A DNA stretch of 64,000 bases from Desulfobacterales bacterium (GTDB lineage Bacteria > Desulfobacterota > Desulfobacteria > Desulfobacterales > UBA11574), in contig JAJDND010000066.1 in NCBI GenBank assembly GCA_022340885.1, positions 1-64,000 of the forward strand, read 5' to 3'. A model generated the notes under the pieces. That model worked only from the letters and a program-made list of their open reading frames with translations. It was not told the origin of the DNA and did no database searches. Below, in pieces: positions 18,067 to 25,917 of the stretch; the stretch's first letter is position 1; every line of letters starts with the position of its first letter. The translations under genes and the position numbers were made by a program.

Positions 18067-18135
18067 ATGGACGTTGATGAAAAATCTGACAGCTGCAAAA
18101 AAGACGGAAGACATAAAGGAGTTTTGTATACGTGA
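18067..18135 (+). other. Out-of-frame 22-codon leader ORF overlapping the speH start
   Basis: ATG at 18067 lies 3-4 bases after the strong Shine-Dalgarno AAAGGAGGA and opens a 22-codon frame (MDVDEKSDSCKK...) ending in TGA at 18133-18135, in a different frame from speH and overlapping its first 19 codons. Either a translated leader peptide or a fortuitous ATG. Confidence 0.35.
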
Positions 18136-18487
18136 CGGAGCGGTGAAGTATGCCGGCCTCCACCTTCTGATAGAACTCTGGCATGCCAGGCACTTGACCG
18201 ATTCGTCACGTATCCGGGAAATCCTTATCAAATCCATTGAAACATGCGGGGCAACCTTGCTCGGCATCGACCTTCATGTCTTCTCACCCAATGGCGGTAT
18301 TTCAGGCGTAGCCATTTTACAAGAATCCCATATGAGCATACACACCTGGCCGGAATATGAATATGCGGCCATCGATATTTTTGTCTGCGGCACCATCGAT
18401 CCATATTTGGCCCTACCCATACTGGAACAAGGATTTCAGCCGAAAAGAACCGAAATTCAAGAAATCAAGCGGGGGATCTTGAAATGA
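18077..18487 (+). CDS. speH: S-adenosylmethionine decarboxylase proenzyme
   Basis: Pyruvoyl enzyme that makes decarboxylated SAM, the aminopropyl donor for spermidine. It is 136 aa from the ATG at 18077; the codon before it is TTG and could also initiate. The autocleavage site is E-S in LQESHMSIHTWPEYEYAAIDIF: Ser84 becomes the pyruvoyl group, and His89 and Cys104 (IFVCG) are the processing/catalytic residues. Size and motif are those of the class 1b bacterial enzymes. Its stop overlaps the speE start (ATGA). A strong Shine-Dalgarno is best spaced for an out-of-frame ATG at 18067, described separately. Confidence 0.93.
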   Translation: MKNLTAAKKTEDIKEFCIRDGAVKYAGLHLLIELWHARHLTDSSRIREILIKSIETCGATLLGIDLHVFSPNGGISGVAILQESHMSIHTWPEYEYAAIDIFVCGTIDPYLALPILEQGFQPKRTEIQEIKRGILK

Positions 18488-19338
18488 CGGAACACGGTCA
18501 ATGGGTCAGTGAAAAGTGGGAAAATGTTGTAACCCGTTATCGCATAAAAGCGTATCTTTATGAGGAAAAAAGTGAGTTTCAACATATCCAACTGGTGGAC
18601 ACCCATGAGTACGGCAAAATGCTGCTTCTGGACGGAATCGTACAGACGACTGAAAAAGATGAGTTTTTTTATCATGAAATGATGGTCCACGTACCGATGC
18701 TGTCCCACTCGGCGCCCAAACAGGTACTGATCATCGGCGGCGGAGACGGCGGTGTGCTTCGCGAAGTTCTGCACTATCCCCAGGTGGAAAAAGCGGTCAT
18801 GGTTGAAATTGACGCCAACGTGGTCGATTTTTCCAAAAAATACATTCCTTCCATCAATAACGGTGCCTTCGAAGACAAACGGGCGGAACTCGTCTTTGCC
18901 GACGGGGCTGAATATGTCGAAAAAACGAACGGAACCTATGACGTTATTATCGTTGATTCGCCGGATCCCATAGGCCCCGCCCGAGTTCTTTTTTCCAATA
19001 AATTTTATTTTCATCTTCATCGGCGGTTGACCCCCGGCGGCATTATGGTCCGCCAGACCGGTTCACTTCAGATACAGGCCGATGAACAGAAACAGGCTTA
19101 CAATGTTTTGAAGAACATATTTACCCATGTTGCTTTCTATGTCTATTGTGTCCCAACTTACATCGGAGGTCTTTTTTCATCAGTCTTCTGTTCCGATAAC
19201 ATTGACCCGAAAAACATCCGCTCCGATGAAATTCAGACCAAAGTCAACGATATGTCGCTTGAAACGACTTACTACAACCCCGGAATCCATATCGGATCAT
19301 TTCATCTTCCTGAATTTCTTAAAAACCGTCTAAAATAA
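18484..19338 (+). CDS. speE: Spermidine synthase
   Basis: Aminopropyltransferase that joins decarboxylated SAM to putrescine. The 284-aa protein has the N-terminal WVSEKWENVVTRYRIK, HEMMVHVPMLSH, the SAM-like nucleotide site VLIIGGGDGGVLREVLHY, the acidic VEIDANVVDFSKKY, and the catalytic aspartate in IIVDSPDPIGPA. The ATG overlaps the speH stop by four bases. With speH and the following SpeD-like gene it forms a polyamine unit; no ornithine or arginine decarboxylase of the PLP type is next to it. Confidence 0.95.
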   Translation: MTEHGQWVSEKWENVVTRYRIKAYLYEEKSEFQHIQLVDTHEYGKMLLLDGIVQTTEKDEFFYHEMMVHVPMLSHSAPKQVLIIGGGDGGVLREVLHYPQVEKAVMVEIDANVVDFSKKYIPSINNGAFEDKRAELVFADGAEYVEKTNGTYDVIIVDSPDPIGPARVLFSNKFYFHLHRRLTPGGIMVRQTGSLQIQADEQKQAYNVLKNIFTHVAFYVYCVPTYIGGLFSSVFCSDNIDPKNIRSDEIQTKVNDMSLETTYYNPGIHIGSFHLPEFLKNRLK

Positions 19339-19371
19339 GAGATTTTGGCAGCGTATTGAAGGAATTTTGGC

Positions 19372-19737
19372 ATGTCTTCTGAAACGAAATTTGGATGGGA
19401 GCTGATCCTGGATCTTTATGAATGCGATCCAACAGCAGTTTCAAGCGAAAAAATGATCCGGCGATATGCGATAGAGCTGTGCAAGCTGCTGGGCATGAAG
19501 CCATATGGTGACCCGATAACGCCGTATTTCGGCGAAAATCAATTGCATACCAAAGGCTATTCGCTGGTGCAGTTCATTGAAACCAGTTCCATCATCGGCC
19601 ATTTTTCAGAATACACCAGAGCCGTTTATATCAACATATTTTCCTGTAAAGCCTATGATGCGAAAGAAGCGGAGAGATTTACAAAAGTGTTCTTCGGCGC
19701 CAAGAGCGTCAAATCGAAATTCATCGTTCGAGAGTAG
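19372..19737 (+). CDS. Divergent SpeD/AdoMetDC-family paralogue
   Basis: A 121-aa member of the S-adenosylmethionine decarboxylase fold next to speH and speE. Aligning it without gaps on the processing histidine of SpeH puts Ser72, His77 and Cys92 on the SpeH positions Ser84, His89 and Cys104. The residues beside the cleavage serine differ, however: Glu-Ser-His becomes Thr-Ser-Ser (IETSSIIGHF), and the PEY and D-I-F segments become SEY and N-I-F. SpeD homologues of altered specificity, some acting as pyruvoyl-dependent ornithine or arginine decarboxylases, are known in bacteria. That role is a reasonable inference here because it would supply putrescine (or agmatine) to SpeE. A non-catalytic partner of SpeH is the alternative. 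Confidence 0.7.
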   Translation: MSSETKFGWELILDLYECDPTAVSSEKMIRRYAIELCKLLGMKPYGDPITPYFGENQLHTKGYSLVQFIETSSIIGHFSEYTRAVYINIFSCKAYDAKEAERFTKVFFGAKSVKSKFIVRE

Positions 19738-19782
19738 ACCCAAGCAGATGGAGGATTTAAGGAGACACCCCAAATCGAGCAT

Positions 19783-21042
19783 TTAGTTATCGATCCCAAA
19801 GAAATTTATCAGGATAGCGCTTAACCAGCGGCGCAGTAACGCATAAGAATAGTGCCGTTTGGCTGTTTCATAATTATGATTGATCATTTGTTCTTTTGTT
19901 TGAGAAGAATTTAAGATCTCTTTGACCTGTTGAACATTTTTCTTGGTAAGGAATCCGTCCATCACAACCAGATCAAATCCTTTGGGCTCGATATCCCTGA
20001 TGAATGTTGAATATCGGTTGATCAGTATGGGCTTTCTAAAATAAACTGCCTCGAGAAACGCGTTGCCGAAGCCTTCGTAAAGACTGGGGTAGGTAATAAA
20101 ATCGGCATGGGGATAAATATCCCAGAGCGAAGGATTCGAATTGGTGCCCATTTGAGAATTCAACGGATCCGAAACCCGAGTTTTCACCAGCCTCAAATCC
20201 ACACCGCGCGTCCGTGCGGTTTCCATGAGCCATTCGGAATATTCGTATCCCTCGTCTCCGGCTTCATGGGAAATAACCAGCTTGTATTGAGGATCTTTCA
20301 GGCTTTCAATCAATTCAATGGAGTGCTCGATACCTTTGCGCTGGACAATGCGGGTCGGCTGCAAGATGATATGCTCTGTGGGGCCGAGGTCCAAAGAATT
20401 TCTAAAAGCCGCGGTTTGGTCGGCGTCTATCTCCGGCGGATTATCAAAGTCCAGAACATTGGGAATGATTGTAGATGACATCCCCGTACGTAGCGCCAGT
20501 TCTTCCTGGGCTGCCGAATTGATCACCACATGCGCGATATTACTCAAGTTGGGCGGAAATGCCATGCGCAGATAATCCCCAACGGCGTTGACGGAAAACC
20601 GCGTTCGTTCCCAATAGAAATCATGGTGGTGGGCAATGGTAGGAATCTGCGTTTCAGCGATGATTTCGGTTAAGGCAATTCCCAATGGAATATGCAGCGG
20701 TATGGTGAGTACGTTCTGAGCGATAAGAAGATCCAGACCGAATTGCGAAATAAATTCCTGAATCTGTTTTTTAATTAGTGCTTTTAATTCGTAAATGGTT
20801 TCTGTTACGATGGGATTTCGTTCTTTGCGTCCGAATATTTGATCATTGATCCACAGGTTTTTTTCGAACTTAAAATGGGCTTCGGGAACCAGGAAACTTT
20901 TATTCGGGTCCCTGTCCAATTCACCGGCAAACCAAAAACAATTATGCCCTTTTTGTCTGAGAACTGTCGACCATTTACTGGCTTCCATGGTAACACCGTC
21001 GGTGCCGGAAAAGCGCGTGGAAATAAAGCCGATGTTTTTCAT
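19783..21042 (-). CDS. Family 4 glycosyltransferase
   Basis: A GT-B retaining glycosyltransferase of 419 aa. I moved the start to the ATG at 21040-21042 (MKNIGFISTRFSGTDGV), since the upstream 65 residues of the track ORF read as intergenic sequence. The N-terminal domain has the GTDGVTMEASKW loop. The C-terminal nucleotide-sugar domain has QPTRIVQRKGIEHSIEL, then DIYPHADFITYPSLYEGFGNAFLEA with the conserved E-x7-E pair. The same window encodes GpgS, and some enzymes of this kind extend glucosyl-glycerate; linkage to that pathway here is only a possibility. It is divergent from the sigma-54 regulator. Confidence 0.8.
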   Translation of the reverse strand: MKNIGFISTRFSGTDGVTMEASKWSTVLRQKGHNCFWFAGELDRDPNKSFLVPEAHFKFEKNLWINDQIFGRKERNPIVTETIYELKALIKKQIQEFISQFGLDLLIAQNVLTIPLHIPLGIALTEIIAETQIPTIAHHHDFYWERTRFSVNAVGDYLRMAFPPNLSNIAHVVINSAAQEELALRTGMSSTIIPNVLDFDNPPEIDADQTAAFRNSLDLGPTEHIILQPTRIVQRKGIEHSIELIESLKDPQYKLVISHEAGDEGYEYSEWLMETARTRGVDLRLVKTRVSDPLNSQMGTNSNPSLWDIYPHADFITYPSLYEGFGNAFLEAVYFRKPILINRYSTFIRDIEPKGFDLVVMDGFLTKKNVQQVKEILNSSQTKEQMINHNYETAKRHYSYALLRRWLSAILINFFGIDN

Positions 21043-21331
21043 AATAAATGGTTTTTCTCCAATCCTGTCATTGGATTTATGGTTGTAGCTGAAGGCTAAT
21101 ATAATATTAACAATACATTTTTCAACCCCTTTGATATTTAAAAAAGTATGAATCATCGAAATATGAAACATCAAATTGTCTGTTTTATCTTCATGATGCT
21201 GAAAAAATACGTTTTTGGATGTTAAAAGGAATATCAACTATTGACATTTTGAAAAAAATAGCGATAAAGGCCCACTAGTTATGAGTGAAGTAATATTTTA
21301 ATGGCGTCATGTTTTTCGAGAGCCGATCTGA

Positions 21332-22726
21332 ATGAAATCGATACTTTTTTTCACCTCAAATCGAGACCAATATCACACCATTCGGAAAATTCTGAACTCC
21401 GGGTACAGGATTGATCATGCACAGGGCTTGGACCAAGCGATGGATCTGCTTCGTGAAAAGCGCTACGATATTGTTTTGGTCACCATAGAAGCGCTGCGTT
21501 CAGAAGCCACCAATGGCTACACGGAAACACTTCATCGTTTCTGGAATATTTGTCCATCCGTTGACGTCATCGTTGTCTCTGCTCAGGAAACCATACGAGA
21601 TGCCGTCATCGCAGTAAAAGCGGGCGCCAGCGACTACCTGGTCTTTCCCTTTAATCCCGAAGAAGTCAAGCATACCATTGAAAATCTGCACGAATCCCTC
21701 ATCGTGCGCTCGGAGCTGGATTATCTCAGGGATAAATTCTGGAAATCCGACACGTTGGAACTTGTTCAAACCAGAAGTCCTCAGATGAAGATGGTTTTTG
21801 ACAAGGTGCGATCGGTTGCCCCCACCAAAAGCACGGTATTGATTATCGGGGAAACCGGAACAGGAAAAGGGGTGCTGGCAAAACTGATTCACAGGCACAG
21901 CCATCGAATGAATGAAAAGTTTATCAGCGTACATTGCGGCGCAATCCCGGACAACCTTATTGAAAGCGAGCTCTTCGGTCATGAAAAAGGGGCTTTCACC
22001 GGTGCAATAAGACGCAAACTCGGCAAATTTGAAATTGCTAAAGGGGGAACCATCTTTCTTGATGAAATCGGCACGATTTCTCCGGCATCGCAGATAAAAA
22101 TTTTACAGGTGCTTCAAGACGGCATTTTCGAACGCGTGGGAGGGGAAGAAATTATCCGGGCCAATGTGAGAATAATTGCTGCAACCAACATGGATCTTAA
22201 AGCAATGTGTGAGCAAGGAACGTTCAGAAAGGATCTTTATTACAGGCTGAATGTTTTTCCCATCGAAATTCCAACACTTACGGAAAGGAAAGAAGACATT
22301 CCCTATCTCGCGGAAATTTTTTTAAAAAAAATGAACAAATTTCACCAAAAAAATATTCACGGCATGCACCCGAGGATAATAGAGGCATTCAATAAATACA
22401 CCTGGCCGGGCAACATCAGAGAACTGGAAAATCTCATGGAACGTGCCTATATATTGGAAACAACGCATATGCTTACCCCGGAAAGTTTCCCCTGCGAATT
22501 ATTTGATGCCGATGAAGCTTCGGGACATTTAAAAGTCAACAGTTCTATTACGTTGGAAGATGTTAGACGAACGGCCATAGAAAATGTCGAAAGACTGTAT
22601 CTTAAGGAGATCCTCTCCCAAAAAAGCGGAAAAATAAAAGATACCGCAGAAGTTGCCGGTATCAGCCCTCGACAATTGAACAAGCTGATGAAAAAACACA
22701 GGCTTCGAAAAGAAGCGTTTAAATAA
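21332..22726 (+). CDS. Sigma-54 activator with a degenerate receiver domain
   Basis: A 464-aa NtrC-like activator. Residues 1-120 fold like a receiver, but the N-terminal acidic pair is missing (ILFFTSNRDQ), the phospho-acceptor Asp is replaced by Thr (DIVLVTIEAL) and the conserved Lys by Phe (LVFPFNP). It should therefore not be phosphorylated. The AAA+ domain (about 145-385) has Walker A GETGTGKG, GAFTGA and TIFLDEIGT, and the C-terminus is a Fis-type HTH (TAEVAGISPRQLNKLMKKH). A near-perfect -24/-12 promoter lies 189 bp after its stop, so the zinc-ribbon/DksA/HU operon is the likely target. Confidence 0.9.
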   Translation: MKSILFFTSNRDQYHTIRKILNSGYRIDHAQGLDQAMDLLREKRYDIVLVTIEALRSEATNGYTETLHRFWNICPSVDVIVVSAQETIRDAVIAVKAGASDYLVFPFNPEEVKHTIENLHESLIVRSELDYLRDKFWKSDTLELVQTRSPQMKMVFDKVRSVAPTKSTVLIIGETGTGKGVLAKLIHRHSHRMNEKFISVHCGAIPDNLIESELFGHEKGAFTGAIRRKLGKFEIAKGGTIFLDEIGTISPASQIKILQVLQDGIFERVGGEEIIRANVRIIAATNMDLKAMCEQGTFRKDLYYRLNVFPIEIPTLTERKEDIPYLAEIFLKKMNKFHQKNIHGMHPRIIEAFNKYTWPGNIRELENLMERAYILETTHMLTPESFPCELFDADEASGHLKVNSSITLEDVRRTAIENVERLYLKEILSQKSGKIKDTAEVAGISPRQLNKLMKKHRLRKEAFK

Positions 22727-23135
22727 CCGGACTCGGAACATATTATTTAAAAGTCATCTTAAAATGGGCAGATTCCTCAACCTGCTGTTAAAATTCAAAG
22801 TCTTAAAATCAAAGAAGAACTTAAAGTTCCGATAATTTATTTTGCGGAATTTCAGGTTCTTTTTATTATTTAATGCTATTTCAAATATCTTTCTATTTCA
22901 ACATGTTATGTTTTTGGCACGAGGATTGCTTTTGGGTTGCTTTATATTGTCTATGAATACAAAAAAATAGTTGAAGTTGATATTCCAAGCATTATTTTTT
23001 GACCATAACTTCAATACAATAGGCCTGCCCCGGTTATATATTATTTGCCGATTTAGACGGGCCGGAATGATTTGGAGCGAGCACAGGAAGAGGACGATAA
23101 TTTTCATTTTTATCATATAGGAACCACTTAACGTC
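22727..23135. other. Regulatory interval before the zinc-ribbon operon
   Basis: A 409-bp AT-rich stretch without a gene. It holds the sigma-54 promoter at 22915, an upstream palindrome-like TTCCG...CGGAA site near 22830-22852 that could bind the activator, and, in the predicted 200-nt leader, a perfect 8-bp inverted repeat TTGAAGTT/AACTTCAA (22971-22978 and 23007-23014). Confidence 0.5.
22915..22930 (+). promoter_or_regulatory. Sigma-54 (-24/-12) promoter
   Basis: TGGCACGAGGATTGCT matches the consensus TGGCACG-N4-TTGC[A/T] at every fixed position. It lies downstream of a sigma-54 activator gene and 206 bp upstream of the zinc-ribbon ORF, on the same strand. Confidence 0.85.
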
Positions 23136-23351
23136 ATGCAAACAAGAACATTAGAATGCATTCAATGCGGTAATTCATTCGAATTGTCGACTTCCGAACA
23201 GGAATATTACAGGCAAAGAGGATTTGACGAACCCAGACGATGTCCGGAGTGCCGAAAAAATAAACGGCGTGAACCCCATAACGATACCCGCAAATTTCGA
23301 AATAAAAAGAAGAAACATTACCGAATGAAATATGATGATGATTCAATGTAA
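23136..23351 (+). CDS. Small zinc-ribbon protein (zf-trcl type)
   Basis: A 71-aa protein. Residues 8-11 (CIQC) and 35-38 (CPEC) form two CxxC knuckles around a helical stretch (STSEQEYYRQRGFDEPRRC), the pattern of the 'probable zinc-ribbon' family common in bacteria. The C-terminal third is strongly basic (KKRREPH, RNKKKKHYRMK) and then ends DDDSM. Nucleic-acid binding is likely from charge but not shown. It is the first gene after the -24/-12 promoter, and is followed 15 bp later by a small acidic protein. Confidence 0.8.
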   Translation: MQTRTLECIQCGNSFELSTSEQEYYRQRGFDEPRRCPECRKNKRREPHNDTRKFRNKKKKHYRMKYDDDSM

Positions 23352-23366
23352 AAGGAGGATCAAGAT

Positions 23367-23534
23367 TTGAATACCAGCGACAGGTTGTATTTTTCAAAAT
23401 ATGAATTAGGTTTTAACTCGAGTGCGCTTTCAAATGAACTCGATATATTCGAATTCGAAGATGACTTCGCTCAGGACCATTTTATTAGTGAAAATAATTT
23501 CGATGCGTTTGATGATGATTTGTGGGAAGATTAA
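23367..23534 (+). CDS. Acidic 55-aa protein with TTG start (not in ORF track)
   Basis: I read this by hand from TTG at 23367. The strong Shine-Dalgarno AAAGGAGGA begins right at the stop of the zinc-ribbon gene, with good spacing to the TTG, which argues that it is translated and coupled. The 55-aa product (starting LNTSDRLYFS after initiation as Met) is very acidic in its second half (DIFEFEDDFAQDHF, DAFDDDLWED) and rich in Phe. No family is recognised. Its charge is complementary to the basic zinc-ribbon protein, so the two may bind each other. The ATG ORF at 23422 in another frame is a shadow. Confidence 0.6.
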   Translation: MNTSDRLYFSKYELGFNSSALSNELDIFEFEDDFAQDHFISENNFDAFDDDLWED

Positions 23535-23553
23535 TCACCGGAATTTTAATGAA

Positions 23554-23916
23554 ATGAATCAAGAACAACTTACCTATTTTAAAAATATCTTGGAAAATTG
23601 GCTCCACGAACTGTTGCATCATGCCGATGATTCAGTGGGCGGATTATTGGTATCGGAATCTTCCATGCCCGATATGCTCGATCGCGCGACTTTTGAGGCG
23701 GCCCACGACTTTAAACTACGTATTCTTGATCGAGAAAGCATCTTGATTAACAAAATCAGGCAATCATTGACAGATATCGAAAACGGTGAATATGGTATCT
23801 GTCAAATATGTGGCGGAGATATTTCCATCGAACGCCTGAAAGCAAGGCCTGTTGCCCATCAGTGCATTAAATGCAAAACCCGAATGGAAGCCAAAGAGCG
23901 GTTGACCGGCACGTAG
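23554..23916 (+). CDS. DksA/TraR-family zinc-finger regulator
   Basis: A 120-aa DksA/TraR-type protein expected to bind the RNA polymerase secondary channel. The start is the ATG at 23554 (MNQEQLTYFKN); the track start lies in the preceding gene. Residues 1-75 form a long helical region (coiled-coil tip ending in MLDRATFEAAHDFKL...), followed by GEYGICQICGGDISIERLKARPVAHQCIKCK, a C4 zinc finger. It lies in the sigma-54 operon between the acidic protein and HU, so it could tune transcription in the condition that activates the operon. Confidence 0.88.
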   Translation: MNQEQLTYFKNILENWLHELLHHADDSVGGLLVSESSMPDMLDRATFEAAHDFKLRILDRESILINKIRQSLTDIENGEYGICQICGGDISIERLKARPVAHQCIKCKTRMEAKERLTGT

Positions 23917-23950
23917 CGAACAACTTAGGAAAATGAACAAAGGAGAGGAT

Positions 23951-24220
23951 ATGAACAAAGGAGATTTGATCAACGAAGTGGCAAAAGTCGTCAGCACCAA
24001 AAAGGAAGCTCAAGCAGCTGTGGATTGTGTGCTGGATTCGGTGACTAAAACCCTCAAAAAAGGCCAAGATGTTACGTTAGTCGGTTTCGGCACATTTAAA
24101 GTCGTAAAAAGAAAAGCCAGAAAAGGCCGAAATCCTGCGACCGGTGAAGAAATAGATATTAAGGCGACCAATGCACCGAAATTCGTTCCGGGAAAAGCTT
24201 TAAAAGAAGCTGTAAAATAA
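23951..24220 (+). CDS. hup: HU-family DNA-binding protein
   Basis: An 89-aa nucleoid protein of the HU/IHF fold. The start is the second in-frame ATG at 23951 (MNKGDLINEVAK), with AAAGGAGAGG upstream; the track start at 23933 reads through that site. It has the GFGTFKVVKRKARKGRNPATGEEI arm with the DNA-intercalating proline in RNPATG, and ends PGKALKEAVK. It is the last gene of the sigma-54 operon, which ends at a strong hairpin. Confidence 0.95.
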   Translation: MNKGDLINEVAKVVSTKKEAQAAVDCVLDSVTKTLKKGQDVTLVGFGTFKVVKRKARKGRNPATGEEIDIKATNAPKFVPGKALKEAVK

Positions 24221-24285
24221 GTATTTGAACGATTGGGTTATATGAAATAATCACCCGCTGCGGCTGATACGCTTTTTTTCATTTT

Positions 24286-24318
24286 ACCGGCGGCGAAGGC
24301 TTAACCACCGCCGCCGGT
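24286..24318 (+). terminator. GC-rich hairpin after hup
   Basis: A perfect 10-bp stem, ACCGGCGGCG (24286-24295) with CGCCGCCGGT (24309-24318). The T-run is upstream (gctttttttcatttt) rather than downstream, so it is a terminator or a 3'-end stabiliser. Confidence 0.55.
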
Positions 24319-24413
24319 GGATTGATTTAAAAAGATTTGAGATGCTGTAACCTGATGTTGCCGACCGTAAAAATTCTTTGATTGATTAAACAATAAAACT
24401 GCGTCCTTTCAGA

Positions 24414-24668
24414 ATGGAGAATATGCAAGGATCTTATAAAAGAATCAAAGGAGTTTTACTTCCTGTCAAATGGGATGATAACGGAAGCGTTCAAGACATC
24501 GCCCTGTATGCGAATGACGAAAATGAATATATTATTGTAAAAAACATAAAAAGCAAGGAAATGGTCAAGATGCTTAGACAGCAAGTAGAATTATACGGGA
24601 TGGTTCAGTTTAAAAATGGAAAAAATATCATTCTTGTTGAAAAATATTCACAAGAACCCGATGAGTAA
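24414..24668 (+). CDS. Hypothetical small protein, 84 aa
   Basis: No family recognised. The product (MENMQGSYKRIKGVLLPVKWDDNGSV...) is soluble, and short beta-like segments alternating with charged turns (GVLLPVKWDD, EYIIVKNI, ELYGMVQFKNGKNIILVEKY) suggest a small OB- or SH3-like barrel. It stands alone downstream of hup with its own short leader. A second ATG four codons in is also possible. Confidence 0.55.
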   Translation: MENMQGSYKRIKGVLLPVKWDDNGSVQDIALYANDENEYIIVKNIKSKEMVKMLRQQVELYGMVQFKNGKNIILVEKYSQEPDE

Positions 24669-24719
24669 AAATCCTTAATCTTCTTTTCCGGATTCAAGAC
24701 TTTGGCCATCAAATACCGG

Positions 24720-25640
24720 TTAAAGCTCTATTTCCATCCCTTCCTTGGCCACCACGATATTTAGATCCCTTTGATTTTTCACAAGCTTCTGACAGTTCTT
24801 TTCGAGCAATATCAACTCCTTGTCGGACCGAAGAGGGTCGTGATGAAAAAGAACGACATTTTTGACATTGGCCGCGAGAGCGGAATCAATGGCATGTTCA
24901 AAAAATGAATGTCCCCAGCCAATTTTTGATGAAAGATATTCTTCCCTTGTATATTGACAATCATGAATGAGAATATCGGCATCTCGATAAAAATCGAGTA
25001 ATTTTTCATTTTCTTTACGCGCTGCTTCATCTTCTTCTGCTCGAACGATGGGATCAGTATCCGCAGCTTTTTCGTCCATGGAAAAGATGTTCCTGAAAGG
25101 CTCCGTGTCGTAGGCGGTGCACAATATTTTACCGTCAAATTCAAAACGGTACCCCAGGCAAAGCAGCGGATGATTCAAGTATTTTGTTTTCAGGGTGATC
25201 CCGTCGCCGAGGTCCATTTTGCTTTCACCGAGCCGAAAGTACTTGATATCCGCTCTGAGCTCGCCATGGAGCACCGGAAAATAACGGTAACGCAAAAGAT
25301 CACCCATAACTTTTTCTAGGGAATCGTCTTCAAAGGTTATCGGCCCGTAAACTTTCAGTTTCATACCCGGAATGTATATGGGTCTGAAAAAAGGAAAACC
25401 GATGATATGATCCCAGTGGGTGTGGGTTATAAATATCTCTGCACTTATGGGACCTTTCTTAATATCTTCTGATACGAGACGATTTCCCAGCGGATGAATA
25501 CCGGTTCCGGCATCGATGATGATCAGTCTGTTTTTTTCACTGAATCGTAATTCCAAGCAAGGGGTGTTGCCCCCGAATTCCACCGTACTCGGTCCGGGGT
25601 ATGCAATAGAACCGCGTACACCCCAGAAACGAAGCATCAT
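24720..25640 (-). CDS. MBL-fold metal-dependent hydrolase
   Basis: A 306-aa metallo-beta-lactamase-fold enzyme. The start is the ATG at 25638-25640, which has GAGGAGG upstream; the track start is a GTG two codons earlier. The N-terminus MMLRFWGVRGSIAYPGP is typical of a large bacterial subfamily. Metal ligands are visible in THTHWDH near residue 75, with later histidines in HDCQYTREEY (about 230) and LFHHDP (about 280). Many such proteins act on cyclic nucleotides or phosphodiesters; the substrate is unknown here. Confidence 0.82.
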   Translation of the reverse strand: MMLRFWGVRGSIAYPGPSTVEFGGNTPCLELRFSEKNRLIIIDAGTGIHPLGNRLVSEDIKKGPISAEIFITHTHWDHIIGFPFFRPIYIPGMKLKVYGPITFEDDSLEKVMGDLLRYRYFPVLHGELRADIKYFRLGESKMDLGDGITLKTKYLNHPLLCLGYRFEFDGKILCTAYDTEPFRNIFSMDEKAADTDPIVRAEEDEAARKENEKLLDFYRDADILIHDCQYTREEYLSSKIGWGHSFFEHAIDSALAANVKNVVLFHHDPLRSDKELILLEKNCQKLVKNQRDLNIVVAKEGMEIEL

Positions 25641-25692
25641 GGTCACCTCCTCAGCCGATAACTATTAGAAATACCTGTGCCTTTTCTATCTT

Positions 25693-25917
25693 TTATTCAA
25701 CCTCACCGCTAAACCCATCGATATCATACGGCGAGGTATTTGGCTGGGTGCAGATTTCCAAAACTTTGTCGATGGTCGACGGGAAGGGAGGCAATTCCCT
25801 GATATAACGATCGAGTATTGTTAATCGATGAGAATATTCCAACGGTTGACCATTGCCCTCTGAACACATTAAGTCTATAACAGCATTTTCCCAAGAAGAG
25901 ATCCGTAGACGATCTTT
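25693..25917 (-). pseudogene. Remnant of an HDOD-domain signalling protein
   Basis: A 74-codon frame on the minus strand reads ...SHRLTILDRYIRELPPFPSTIDKVLEIC and stops soon after. The stretch LPPFPSTIDKVLEICTQPNTSPYD is like the N-terminal start of HDOD domains in deltaproteobacterial signalling proteins. The rest of the domain is missing. Upstream, an in-frame TGA at 25918-25920 separates it from a possible ATG at 25932. I read it as the 5' fragment of a lost gene. The 76-aa ORF in another frame is a shadow. Confidence 0.45.
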
